Position numbers and translations under genes: made by a program. Below are positions 1-7,600 of a stretch of 64,000 nucleotides of DNA, piece after piece (the stretch's first letter is position 1; each line of letters opens with the position of its first letter). The DNA is from Psychroflexus aurantiacus. Lineage in GTDB: Bacteria > Bacteroidota > Bacteroidia > Flavobacteriales > Flavobacteriaceae. The stretch lies in assembly GCF_010820555.1 (NCBI RefSeq), contig NZ_JAAIKD010000002.1:434001-498000 (forward strand), read 5' to 3'. The notes under the pieces are model-generated. The model had not been told where the DNA came from. It saw only the letters and a list, made by a program, of their open reading frames with translations, and made no database searches.

Positions 1-820
1 TTTTTCTTACACCTTCCGCATCGGAGTTGTTTTCATAACTATAATCTCCAATACCATCTGATACTTTAGTATCTTCTATAAAATCGGTTATTTTTTTCTC
101 ACCTAAGTCAGCATAACCTTCATTTTTTTCAATCAATAAAAATCTCGCCATAAACTGTAAATGCTTCATTCTTTCATTATTTACATCTAATAGTTTAAAA
201 AAGGGCATCTTATCAGGGTTGGTATCTATTGGCTCGTAGTTGTTATAATCGAAAGTTAAATCATCAGCATATTTTACTACAAAGTTTCTACCTAAACTAG
301 ATAACTGCGCATGAGCTACTTCCATATAATTTAATGTTTCACCTTGCTGTAAACGCCAGAATATTTCTGTTGCTATTATTTGGTGATCTACATTCTGAGG
401 TTTGTCAATATTTTTAATCACATCAGCTTGATATTTAAGTGATTTGTCAATAAACTTTCGAACATCTGTTTCTAAATCTTTATAATATTTCCCAGATAAG
501 CCTTCACTTAGATCCTCTAAAGTCTTTGGTAACTTATATTTATTATCAAAAAAATCTTGTACTGTTGTGATTCTTTGTTGACCATCAACTATTTCGTTTA
601 CTGTTCTATCGTCGCTTAATCTTACTTCTCTTATGACTAATTTTGGTATGTAGTATCTACGAAATAAACTATCCATCAAAGCTTGTTTCTTTTTTCTTGA
701 CCAAACAGCTTTTCTTTGATATGGTGGTCTTGTTATGAAGTCTTCCTTGTATTTATAGAAATCTTCGATGTTAAACTCTTTTGGTACAATTGTATATTCT
801 GTTTTAGGGTTAAATGCCAT
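1..820 (-). CDS. DUF262 (GmrSD N-terminal-like) protein, partial at its C-terminus
   Basis: The reverse strand is open from an ATG at 820 to the window edge, giving about 273 residues with no stop, so the C-terminus lies outside. The N-terminal half carries RPPYQRKAVW near residue 31 and EIVDGQQRITT near residue 76. These are the hallmarks of the DUF262 ParB-like nuclease/NTPase domain found in GmrSD type IV restriction enzymes and related defence proteins. Whether a DUF1524 HNH domain follows cannot be seen. It lies 55 bp after the stop of the PD-(D/E)XK gene on the same strand and is probably the last visible member of the defence run. A role in restricting foreign DNA is inferred from family and neighbours. 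Confidence 0.8.
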   Translation of the reverse strand, partial: MAFNPKTEYTIVPKEFNIEDFYKYKEDFITRPPYQRKAVWSRKKKQALMDSLFRRYYIPKLVIREVRLSDDRTVNEIVDGQQRITTVQDFFDNKYKLPKTLEDLSEGLSGKYYKDLETDVRKFIDKSLKYQADVIKNIDKPQNVDHQIIATEIFWRLQQGETLNYMEVAHAQLSSLGRNFVVKYADDLTFDYNNYEPIDTNPDKMPFFKLLDVNNERMKHLQFMARFLLIEKNEGYADLGEKKITDFIEDTKVSDGIGDYSYENNSDAEGVRK

Positions 821-875
821 AATTACTGGGTTGTATTTTAATTTGATTCTTAATTTATGTGTCTTATGATTTCTA

Positions 876-1850
876 TCACTGCAACTCTTTTATGCTAACG
901 AGTTTCAGATCTTGATCCCAAATCGTAAGGACTTTTAAGTCAAAGTTCTTGAGTTGATTATTATTTTTAGGTTTGACTTTATAATTAAGAGAATATGTTG
1001 CGTAAAATCTACCGTCTGGTTTCTCTGTTATGCTAAAACTATCCCAGTCTAAGGAAGATTCTGCATAAGGATATTCGGATCTATAGTTTTCTATATTTTC
1101 TAAAACTTCTACCGTTGTTGGATTTTTAATGCCATACCAATAGGTCATTTCTGGAGAAATATAGTTTGCTAATTCTTTAGTATTATTAGCATCACTTAAC
1201 TGGTAGTATGTTTCTATGCGTTCTTTAAGATTAGAAGTTTGATCAGTTCCAGTAGCTATGACGAAATAGATACTCGCCATTAGAATTAAGACTCCTGAGG
1301 CGACCCAGTAGGCTTTTTTATTTGGTATCGAGACCTTTTTACTTGTAATATTGGTCTCTGTCTTTGGTTCTAGTTTTAGCTTTTCTGAGTAGGTGTCAAG
1401 AAGTGTGCTTTTTACGGCCTGCTTTGGTATATTGTATTGAAGAGCTGTTGTTGCAGTTACTTTTTTTTCATGGTTAATAGCATAAGGAATGAAGCTGACA
1501 TATTCTGGATTGTTTGCCTTATCACCATAACCTAGTGCTACAAATATCGGGACTTTACCTGTATGGATTGTTTGAAAACTCTTTACTTGTGTATCACTTA
1601 GTATATCATATTCGTTTTTATAGGCTTTACTTCTATACTTAGCCTCAACATGAAACTCTCTTCCAGTTAGTCTACTCCTAAACCTAAAATCTGGCTTTTT
1701 GGAGTCATAGACATAGCGATCACTATTTTGATTATAATCATTGGTTTTATGCATTAACTCGTAATGCTGGGCTGGAAAGAGAACATTCTCTACAAAATCT
1801 TCAAAAGCTTGACCTTTATCAAATGAATTTTTACTCTGGTTATGGTTCAT
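876..1850 (-). CDS. Membrane-anchored PD-(D/E)XK nuclease-fold protein with NTF2-like C-terminal domain
   Basis: This 324-residue protein is not a family I recognise as a whole. Residues 12-125 look like a PD-(D/E)XK restriction-endonuclease fold: a helix with E17, then KPDF (D54), then VEAK (E69, K71), followed by a strand around PIFVAL. A single hydrophobic helix spans about 180-200. Residues 205-324 resemble an NTF2/SnoaL-like fold, with an N-terminal helix (ERIETYYQL) and alternating strands. The nuclease-like domain would face the cytosol if the helix is a simple anchor. The gene starts 49 bp after the HEPN-like gene and precedes the DUF262 gene, all on one strand. Domain calls rest on motif and predicted pattern only. 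Confidence 0.65.
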   Translation of the reverse strand: MNHNQSKNSFDKGQAFEDFVENVLFPAQHYELMHKTNDYNQNSDRYVYDSKKPDFRFRSRLTGREFHVEAKYRSKAYKNEYDILSDTQVKSFQTIHTGKVPIFVALGYGDKANNPEYVSFIPYAINHEKKVTATTALQYNIPKQAVKSTLLDTYSEKLKLEPKTETNITSKKVSIPNKKAYWVASGVLILMASIYFVIATGTDQTSNLKERIETYYQLSDANNTKELANYISPEMTYWYGIKNPTTVEVLENIENYRSEYPYAESSLDWDSFSITEKPDGRFYATYSLNYKVKPKNNNQLKNFDLKVLTIWDQDLKLVSIKELQ

Positions 1851-1899
1851 TTAAATTTTGCTTTTAGTTAAAAGATGAGGATAGAATAGTCAACATTGA

Positions 1900-2439
1900 C
1901 TAAAATTCTTCTCTCATAATTCTTTTTTGCTTTTCTATAAATCTAGATAATAAAATTTTGTCTTTTTGTCCTAAATTTCCAGTACTTGAAAAGCCACCTA
2001 ATTCCATTTTTTTAGTTTTTTCTTCATGCTTGGGATAAGGAAAACGACCAGCCCAAACCATAAAATCACTGTAATTTTCTAAAAGTTTTTCTTCATCTTG
2101 GGTTAAGTTTATTTTGTAATGTTCAATGAGCTTTAACATATCATGTCCATTAGTTTTACCCTTCCAACTTTTTAAAAAATCATTGAAGTCTTTAATAATA
2201 TCTGTTTTAATTTTCTCTTTTTCTATGTATAAACCTCTAGCTTTTAATATTAACTCTAATGACAATGCATATAATAGTTTAGTTGTTCTAAAAAATGCAA
2301 CTGGCTTTTCTCTGACTTCCATGTATGGTTTCTTATTTATTTCTAAGAAATTTGACATCATTTCATCACCAGATAATTTGTGCAAATCTGCATGCATGAT
2401 ATAAGTACGATAATCTAGCGAATCTCTTACCTTTTCCAT
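1900..2439 (-). CDS. HEPN-like protein
   Basis: This 179-residue, mostly helical protein starts 2 bp after the stop of the restriction-modification gene, so the two are surely co-transcribed. It shows the pattern of HEPN proteins annexed to defence loci: a helix with LSLELILKARG (about 55-70), a GHDMLKLIEHY segment, and WAGRFPYPKH. Two R-x(4-6)-H arrangements are visible, RTYIMH at residues 11-16 and RFPYPKH near 131. Either could be the RNase motif of an active HEPN, or neither. In known systems HEPN proteins act as RNase effectors or as partners of nucleases; here the role is inferred from context. Confidence 0.55.
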   Translation of the reverse strand: MEKVRDSLDYRTYIMHADLHKLSGDEMMSNFLEINKKPYMEVREKPVAFFRTTKLLYALSLELILKARGLYIEKEKIKTDIIKDFNDFLKSWKGKTNGHDMLKLIEHYKINLTQDEEKLLENYSDFMVWAGRFPYPKHEEKTKKMELGGFSSTGNLGQKDKILLSRFIEKQKRIMREEF

Positions 2440-2441
2440 AT

Positions 2442-5414
2442 CTAATTATTTTCCACAATCTCAATCTCTTCCTCACTCAACCCATACAATTCATAAACCA
2501 TCTGATCGATTTTCTTATCAGTTTGGTGGATTTGAGTTGTTAGACTTGTTGCTTTTTGCTGTTCTGAAAGGAAATACTCTTCCCATTCAGCTTCCTGGGA
2601 GAGGCTGAGTTTAATCTTTTTCTTTTTAAGCTCTTTGATAAAGTTGGCATAGCTTAACTCATACCAATCATGAAGCTTATTAGATAGTTTTTCTAGTTCT
2701 TCTGGAAATTGACGTTGTAAGCTTCTCTGGAGTTTTGATGATATTTCTTGTAATTCTTTATTTAAAGCTAACATTTGATTAGCTTTTTTATTAAATATTT
2801 CTTGAGTTTGTTTTGATGCCTCTTTAATTGGTATTTGCTTAAGCTGGTATGAATAAATATCTTTATTAAAGAACAGTTTTAAGAATAAATAATTAATCAA
2901 TGAAGAGTTAATTAAAGATAAAATAAACTTCAAGTCAAAAAGTTCATTTTTTAAAACACCCATCCTTAACGTGTTTGTGCATAGATGTTTATTGTCATCA
3001 TAAGCTGCTATTATTCTCCTTTTTAAAGATAGGTTTCTTATTCTCTGTATAAAAATCTTTTCATTAGTGTAATATTCTAAACTTTTAAAGACTGACTTAT
3101 TATCTTCGAAAAAACAATAATTACTAATATTATTATCTATTGCGTATCTATCAATATTTTTTCCAAATATAATTTTGTAGGCATCATCTTTATTTTCATT
3201 AAAGATTTTTTCAGAATTACTACCAAACTCAATTCCTCTAGGCAGGTCTATGATTTCTTCTAATAAAATTGAGTTTTCTCTCATTTTTGAAATAATTTTA
3301 ATGTCATCATTTGTGACGTTAATTCTCATTTCATAATTATCTTTTAAGAAGATGTTTTGATTAATAAATGAAAAGTCTAATTCATCAAATTTATCTCTGC
3401 TCTGAATTATCTTGATGTCATGTTTTTCGTTAGATTTTTTAAAACTCAAAATAGCTACATCTAAATTAGCATCCTCGAATACTGTCTCTCCTAGATTTAT
3501 AATTTCTAAAACCTTTGATTTTTCAAGGATAAACTTTCTAAATTCTAAGAAATCTTTATTGCTAATAAATGTATTAGATGATATGAAAGAAAGTATTCCG
3601 TCATTTTTGATAAGGGAGTAACCTTTTTCAAAGAAAATGGTATATAAATCAAATTGACCTTTCGAAGTTTCGTAATTATGAGCAAGATATTTTTTAATCT
3701 CTGAGTCTAAAGCTTTAACACTTACATAGGGCGGATTACCAATCACCACATCAAAGCCACCTTTCGCAAACACCTGTGGAAATTCCTTTTCCCAATTAAA
3801 GGCTTTTTTGCCAGCCACTTCTGGATCATCTATTAAGGAGTTACCGCATTTTATATTGTTACTTAAATCGTTAAGTTTTCGGTTGGGTTGTGCTGTTCTC
3901 AACCATAGTGACAACTTGGCTATTTCAACAGATTCATTATTAATGTCAACGCCAAACAGGTTGTTTTCTAAAATGCTATTTTCTACGTTTGGAAACACTA
4001 AACCACCACCCATGAGTTTTGTTTCCAGTTCATCCAGAAATTGGTGTTCTGCAATCAAATAATTAAGAGCTTCATTAAGAAATGCCCCAGAGCCACAAGC
4101 TGGATCTACCACAGTAATTTGTAACAACCAGTCTCTGTAGGTATTCAGCTTTTTTAATAAATCCTTTTTGGTTTTAGTTTGTCGCTTGATGTTGTAATCC
4201 TCTTCAACAAGATTTGCTTGTGTTTTCTTCTCCTCACAAAGCTTACCTATTGTGTTTTCAACAATGTATTTAGTGATGTATTTTGGCGTGTAAAACACAC
4301 CATCCTTTTTCCGTTTAGAGATTTTGACTTCAGAAGGATTCTCTTCAAGCTGAGTTTGAATTTCTTCAATCTCATTTAATGAATTTTCAAAAATATGACC
4401 AAGGATGTTGACATCAACTTCACTGTCAAAATCATATTCGGATAGTTTAAGCGTGTATTTGTAAAGTAAGTCATCCTCAATAGTAATTTTATCTAAAACC
4501 TCATCAGGTCTAAATAAACCACCGTTGTAGGGGTAAACATCATACTGTTTGCCTTTGTGTCCTGTGTTGAGATACCCAAAATACTTTTTGAACCGTTTAT
4601 AAAGTGGTGAATAAGCATCCATCTCTTGAAGTTGCTTCCATTGCTTCAGTATAAGTCTAACAGAATTTGGAGGGAGTAAGTGTCTATCTTCAGCAAAGAA
4701 TAAAAACAGAAAACGATCCAATAATTTCTGTGATTTTTTAAAAAGCAATAAAGGCTCATATTTAGGATTAAGCTCTACTAAATTGTTATACAATTCCCTT
4801 TTGAAAACGCTGTAGTCTCTATAAAGCTGTTTGGTAGTGATGTCCTCCTGATTATGAGAATCATTTTTAACTTTTTTGGGGATATCTCGCTTGATGTTTT
4901 CATAAGCCAGACAAAGATAAAGCAAGCTAAAGTCATCTTCAGTCAGTTTAAATAAATTGAAATTTTCATGCTCAATGGCATTATCGATATAGAATCTGAT
5001 CTTTTCAAAATTGGAGGTAATCACATAGGTACAACTGGACTGGTTGTTTTTGTAGCCAAAGGCCTGAGCTTCAATTTTACTAAGATCTGTTGTGTTGGTA
5101 CCTTTAAGTTCAATAACACCAACGACCTTATCTTTTACAATTATACCACCATCAGCTTTTTTAGAGTCTTTGACGTTTTTAAGTTCGGTGGTCAAGTTAT
5201 AATCAGTTGCAGGATTGAGGGTATAGCCTAAAATCTTTACAAATAAATCTCTAAGAAAGCCTTCCTGGTATTGTTCTTCCTTTGCATTTCTAATATTCTC
5301 TTGAATACTTGGATCATGAAAGTGAGCCTGGTAGGCTTCCCACTTTTCTTTTAATAGGGTTTGATCTTGGGCATTGATGTATTTCTGTATAACAGTGCTT
5401 TGGAATAACGCCAT
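2442..5414 (-). CDS. Type IIG restriction-modification enzyme (Eco57I-like, fused nuclease and N6-adenine methyltransferase)
   Basis: This 990-residue polypeptide has the layout of type IIG enzymes. An N-terminal PD-(D/E)XK nuclease shows D88 and IELKG (E102, K104). A helical linker follows. The adenine methyltransferase core has the SAM motif DPACGSGAF near residue 437 and the catalytic NPPY near residue 558. The C-terminal half (about 650-900) should hold the target-recognition domain, and a long coiled-coil-like tail ends the protein. One protein would thus recognise, methylate and cut DNA, and no separate specificity subunit is seen. It is the first gene of the minus-strand defence run. 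The region is visibly more AT-rich than mnmE or dnaN, which suggests horizontal acquisition. Confidence 0.9.
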   Translation of the reverse strand: MALFQSTVIQKYINAQDQTLLKEKWEAYQAHFHDPSIQENIRNAKEEQYQEGFLRDLFVKILGYTLNPATDYNLTTELKNVKDSKKADGGIIVKDKVVGVIELKGTNTTDLSKIEAQAFGYKNNQSSCTYVITSNFEKIRFYIDNAIEHENFNLFKLTEDDFSLLYLCLAYENIKRDIPKKVKNDSHNQEDITTKQLYRDYSVFKRELYNNLVELNPKYEPLLLFKKSQKLLDRFLFLFFAEDRHLLPPNSVRLILKQWKQLQEMDAYSPLYKRFKKYFGYLNTGHKGKQYDVYPYNGGLFRPDEVLDKITIEDDLLYKYTLKLSEYDFDSEVDVNILGHIFENSLNEIEEIQTQLEENPSEVKISKRKKDGVFYTPKYITKYIVENTIGKLCEEKKTQANLVEEDYNIKRQTKTKKDLLKKLNTYRDWLLQITVVDPACGSGAFLNEALNYLIAEHQFLDELETKLMGGGLVFPNVENSILENNLFGVDINNESVEIAKLSLWLRTAQPNRKLNDLSNNIKCGNSLIDDPEVAGKKAFNWEKEFPQVFAKGGFDVVIGNPPYVSVKALDSEIKKYLAHNYETSKGQFDLYTIFFEKGYSLIKNDGILSFISSNTFISNKDFLEFRKFILEKSKVLEIINLGETVFEDANLDVAILSFKKSNEKHDIKIIQSRDKFDELDFSFINQNIFLKDNYEMRINVTNDDIKIISKMRENSILLEEIIDLPRGIEFGSNSEKIFNENKDDAYKIIFGKNIDRYAIDNNISNYCFFEDNKSVFKSLEYYTNEKIFIQRIRNLSLKRRIIAAYDDNKHLCTNTLRMGVLKNELFDLKFILSLINSSLINYLFLKLFFNKDIYSYQLKQIPIKEASKQTQEIFNKKANQMLALNKELQEISSKLQRSLQRQFPEELEKLSNKLHDWYELSYANFIKELKKKKIKLSLSQEAEWEEYFLSEQQKATSLTTQIHQTDKKIDQMVYELYGLSEEEIEIVENN

Positions 5415-5675
5415 CGGATAAAATAATTTCTAAATTGATTGGTGCCTCTAAAATAGTAAACTTATTGAGTAAATGGTGAATGGAATTTCATTTATTGATA
5501 AAATGATGCTGGATCAGATTTAGCCTATTTATTTAATTCATTTTGAAGAACCTTACAGCTAAAGAAAAACTTACAAAATATTAACTCCAGGAATATGAAT
5601 AAATGAGTAAAAATTGTCTGATCGATGGCTTCAACTGTCAAAACCAGCGGCTATTGATGAGAGCCGTTGCTATAG

Positions 5676-5757
5676 CTGTTGCAATGCCGTTGCATTTTTG
5701 CAACAGTTAATCTGGATTTATTACAGATCCGTTGTTAAGTTGTTGCAATGCCGTTGC
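5676..5757. repeat. GTTGC-rich direct and inverted repeats in the 446-bp gap upstream of the restriction gene
   Basis: The gap 5415-5860 has no credible gene. It holds a perfect 17-bp direct repeat (TGTTGCAATGCCGTTGC) at 5677-5693 and 5741-5757. A 9-bp inverted repeat, CTGTTGCAA at 5676-5684 and TTGCAACAG at 5698-5706, overlaps the first copy. Further GTTGC/GTTGT words occur at about 5665, 5731 and 5796. Possible roles are regulatory binding sites for the downstream restriction operon, or a recombination remnant. The rest of the gap is AT-rich and otherwise featureless. Confidence 0.7.
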
Positions 5758-5860
5758 TAGTTTTGTATCATTTAACCCGGATGTGTTGTATACCTGTTGC
5801 ATATTTTACAACCGAAAATTTCAAATTGTTCCAAAGCAGTTACATTTAAAGTTTTATATA

Positions 5861-6682
5861 CTAAGAATTGCTTTTTATTATTTCTTTGTAAGTTTCTGCA
5901 CGAATTTGTTCCTGTTCGGCCAGGAGGCTAAAGCTTTCTTTAGCCTGCTTGGTTTTACGGATTTCCCCCGGATAGGTCACTACCCCAATGAGGAGCAGGA
6001 CGCTTCGGGTGAGGGGGAAGGTGAGCGTGATGATATCCAGGATGTTGGCGATGATCGCGCTGTTCACTTTCTTTTCCCCGCCCTTGGCGTATCTCGGCAT
6101 CCAAATGAGGTGTAAGCCTACATAGCCGCCAAAGCTATCTGACTTAAGTGCCTTCGCCTGATGTTCGTAGTCCAGGGCACGTTCCCTGCAGGCTTTTGCG
6201 GAGATCTTCAGGACGTCCACAAAGACGTCTTTGGTGGTAAGGGTGATTTTTTCAAGCTGTTTGTACTCTTTGGCATCTTCCGCTTCGGTAAAGCTAATGA
6301 CGTCTTCCACATCCCCGCATTTGTCTATAAACTGCTTCATCATCGCGAAAAGCTGCTGACTTTCGTTTACGTCTAAATAGCCATCGGCCACAAACGCCCT
6401 GGCTTCGTTTTTTATCACCACAAAGGCGCCGCCTAGTTTTGAAATTAAGGTAGAGGGCCTGTATCCGGTTTTAAAGCTGATCGCTTTATTAAATTCATCC
6501 TGGACCTCCTGAATGGGTCTTGCGTTTTGATGAGCAACGGCCGGCCTGGATGGAGTCTCGGCCGATGTATAGGATCGGGCGCGCCTGATGGGAATGGAAT
6601 GCCTGTCTTTAAAGACCGTATTACTCACCACCCGGCCCATATCCCGGCCGACCTGATTGATTGCGCTTTGTAAAAATCCCAT
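5861..6682 (-). CDS. Uncharacterised protein with C-terminal hydrophobic segment
   Basis: The 273-residue product is not recognised. Residues 1-70 are basic and low-complexity (serine, arginine, proline). Residues 75-190 look helical, with acidic and lysine-rich helices and the fragment GYLDVNESQQLFAMMKQF, which faintly recalls a TerB or EF-hand-like helical domain. A hydrophobic stretch near 215-240 could be one or two membrane helices. The coding sequence is richer in G and C than the restriction genes on its left and the element on its right, so it may be an older chromosomal gene caught between accessory blocks. It stands alone on the minus strand with a long gap on either side. Confidence 0.6.
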   Translation of the reverse strand: MGFLQSAINQVGRDMGRVVSNTVFKDRHSIPIRRARSYTSAETPSRPAVAHQNARPIQEVQDEFNKAISFKTGYRPSTLISKLGGAFVVIKNEARAFVADGYLDVNESQQLFAMMKQFIDKCGDVEDVISFTEAEDAKEYKQLEKITLTTKDVFVDVLKISAKACRERALDYEHQAKALKSDSFGGYVGLHLIWMPRYAKGGEKKVNSAIIANILDIITLTFPLTRSVLLLIGVVTYPGEIRKTKQAKESFSLLAEQEQIRAETYKEIIKSNS

Positions 6683-6793
6683 AGGTTTCGTTTAGATTGA
6701 GCTAGTGAAATCCGGGGATTTCAGCATAAAAGTCCCTTCGAATATAAGAACAACCTGTTAATTATGGACTTATGAAGTGAGAATATATAAGAA

Positions 6794-6913
6794 AAGAGCA
6801 AATGGCCAGCGGCTAACATCCAAAAGCCGGTATCCAGTATTCAGTTGCAAGATAAGAGCAAACGGCCATCGGCTAATAGCCAAAAGCCAAAAGTCAGGAG
6901 CCATGAAAAATTT
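6794..6913 (+). repeat. Degenerate 60-bp tandem repeat, two units
   Basis: Two adjacent units begin at 6794 and 6854 with AAGAGCAAAYGGCCA and continue with CGGCTAA and CCAAAAGCC, an exact 60-bp period at the start that decays toward the end. Short AAAAGCC-type words of this kind occur in flavobacterial intergenic DNA. An open reading frame through the repeat (6777-6986) has no protein-like character. The surrounding gap 6683-7015 shows nothing else. Confidence 0.6.
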
Positions 6914-7015
6914 CAAAAAGTATCACAAACCTATCCTAAGAAACTTAAAAAACCAGTTTAAGTTTAAGGGGATTCTCTTATATTAAGGGTAAGCAAATTT
7001 TAAAAACAATTGATC

Positions 7016-7222
7016 ATGGAATTTAACGATAAGATTAAAAAAGAATTAGAAGGAAGAATTAAAGGACTGGAAGATCTCATTGCAGAAAAGGGGATAGGCT
7101 CGAAACAGCTCAGTAAAGCTAAAAAAGTACAGCGCGATGGAAATATAGCTTTATTTGTTGGGGGCTTAATCACAGCGGCAGGACTAGCGTTTTGGGCCAT
7201 GAATCGAAACAGTGACGATTAA
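7016..7222 (+). CDS. Small single-pass membrane protein, unknown function
   Basis: The 68-residue product begins at an ATG at 7016; an in-frame TTG two codons earlier is less likely. Residues 1-43 are charged and helical (lysine and glutamate heptads, coiled-coil-like). A hydrophobic helix, about residues 45-61, ends in a short polar tail. A short cytosolic coiled coil on one membrane anchor is the most that can be said. It lies alone, divergent from the gene on its left, and is followed by an inverted repeat that could end its transcript. Confidence 0.55.
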   Translation: MEFNDKIKKELEGRIKGLEDLIAEKGIGSKQLSKAKKVQRDGNIALFVGGLITAAGLAFWAMNRNSDD

Positions 7223-7331
7223 TATCGGATAACATCTAATCCGGTTGCATTTAAGCCAAAGGATAAAACTTTTTGTCCTTAAAATGTATTTCTAAGAGCT
7301 GAAGGTGGACTATTGATTAGAAACCAACGCT

Positions 7332-7384
7332 TGCAACGGCTAAACCAAAGGTCAATTGTAAAGACCCTTGGTTTAGTCGTTGTA
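7332..7384. repeat. Large imperfect inverted repeat, possible terminator or element end
   Basis: Arms at 7332-7353 and 7363-7381 (extending to 7384) pair over about 22 bp with three mismatches around a 9-nt loop. The core is GGCTAAACCAAAGGTC opposite GACCCTTGGTTTAGTC. It follows the small membrane-protein gene and faces the minus-strand helicase gene. Neither side has a clear T-run, so a terminator role is uncertain. Confidence 0.6.
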
Positions 7385-7547
7385 TATTTAGATCGAGACA
7401 CTCATTTTACCCATTCCATGAAATCAATATAGTTTTTTAAGCATTCTTAAAGTCGTCATCATTATCTGAAACTCTTATGTCATTAAGCTCTGACTCATCA
7501 GTTTGTCTTATGATTTTTTAGAATTAATTTCTAAGACTTAAATATGT

Positions 7548-7600
7548 TGTTGACTTGTTGACTTTTTAAACTGCTTGCCAATGATGTCAACAAGTCAACA
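7548..7600. repeat. Perfect 15-bp inverted repeat of TGTTGAC words after the helicase gene
   Basis: TGTTGACTTGTTGAC at 7548-7562 is matched perfectly by its reverse complement at 7586-7600, with a 23-nt spacer. Each arm is itself two TGTTGAC heptamers one base apart, giving four copies. The right arm ends exactly at the stop codon of the helicase gene. No T-run follows on the minus strand, so an iteron-like binding site (replication origin or element end) is as likely as a terminator. Confidence 0.75.

Noticed and set aside
6777-6986. Plus-strand frame of 69 codons through the 60-bp repeat
   Set aside because: It is only the translation of the tandem repeat, with repeated basic words and no plausible start signal or domain.
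7000-7200. Minus-strand frame opposite the small membrane-protein gene
   Set aside because: The plus-strand product has a convincing charged helix plus membrane anchor; the opposite frame has no such structure.
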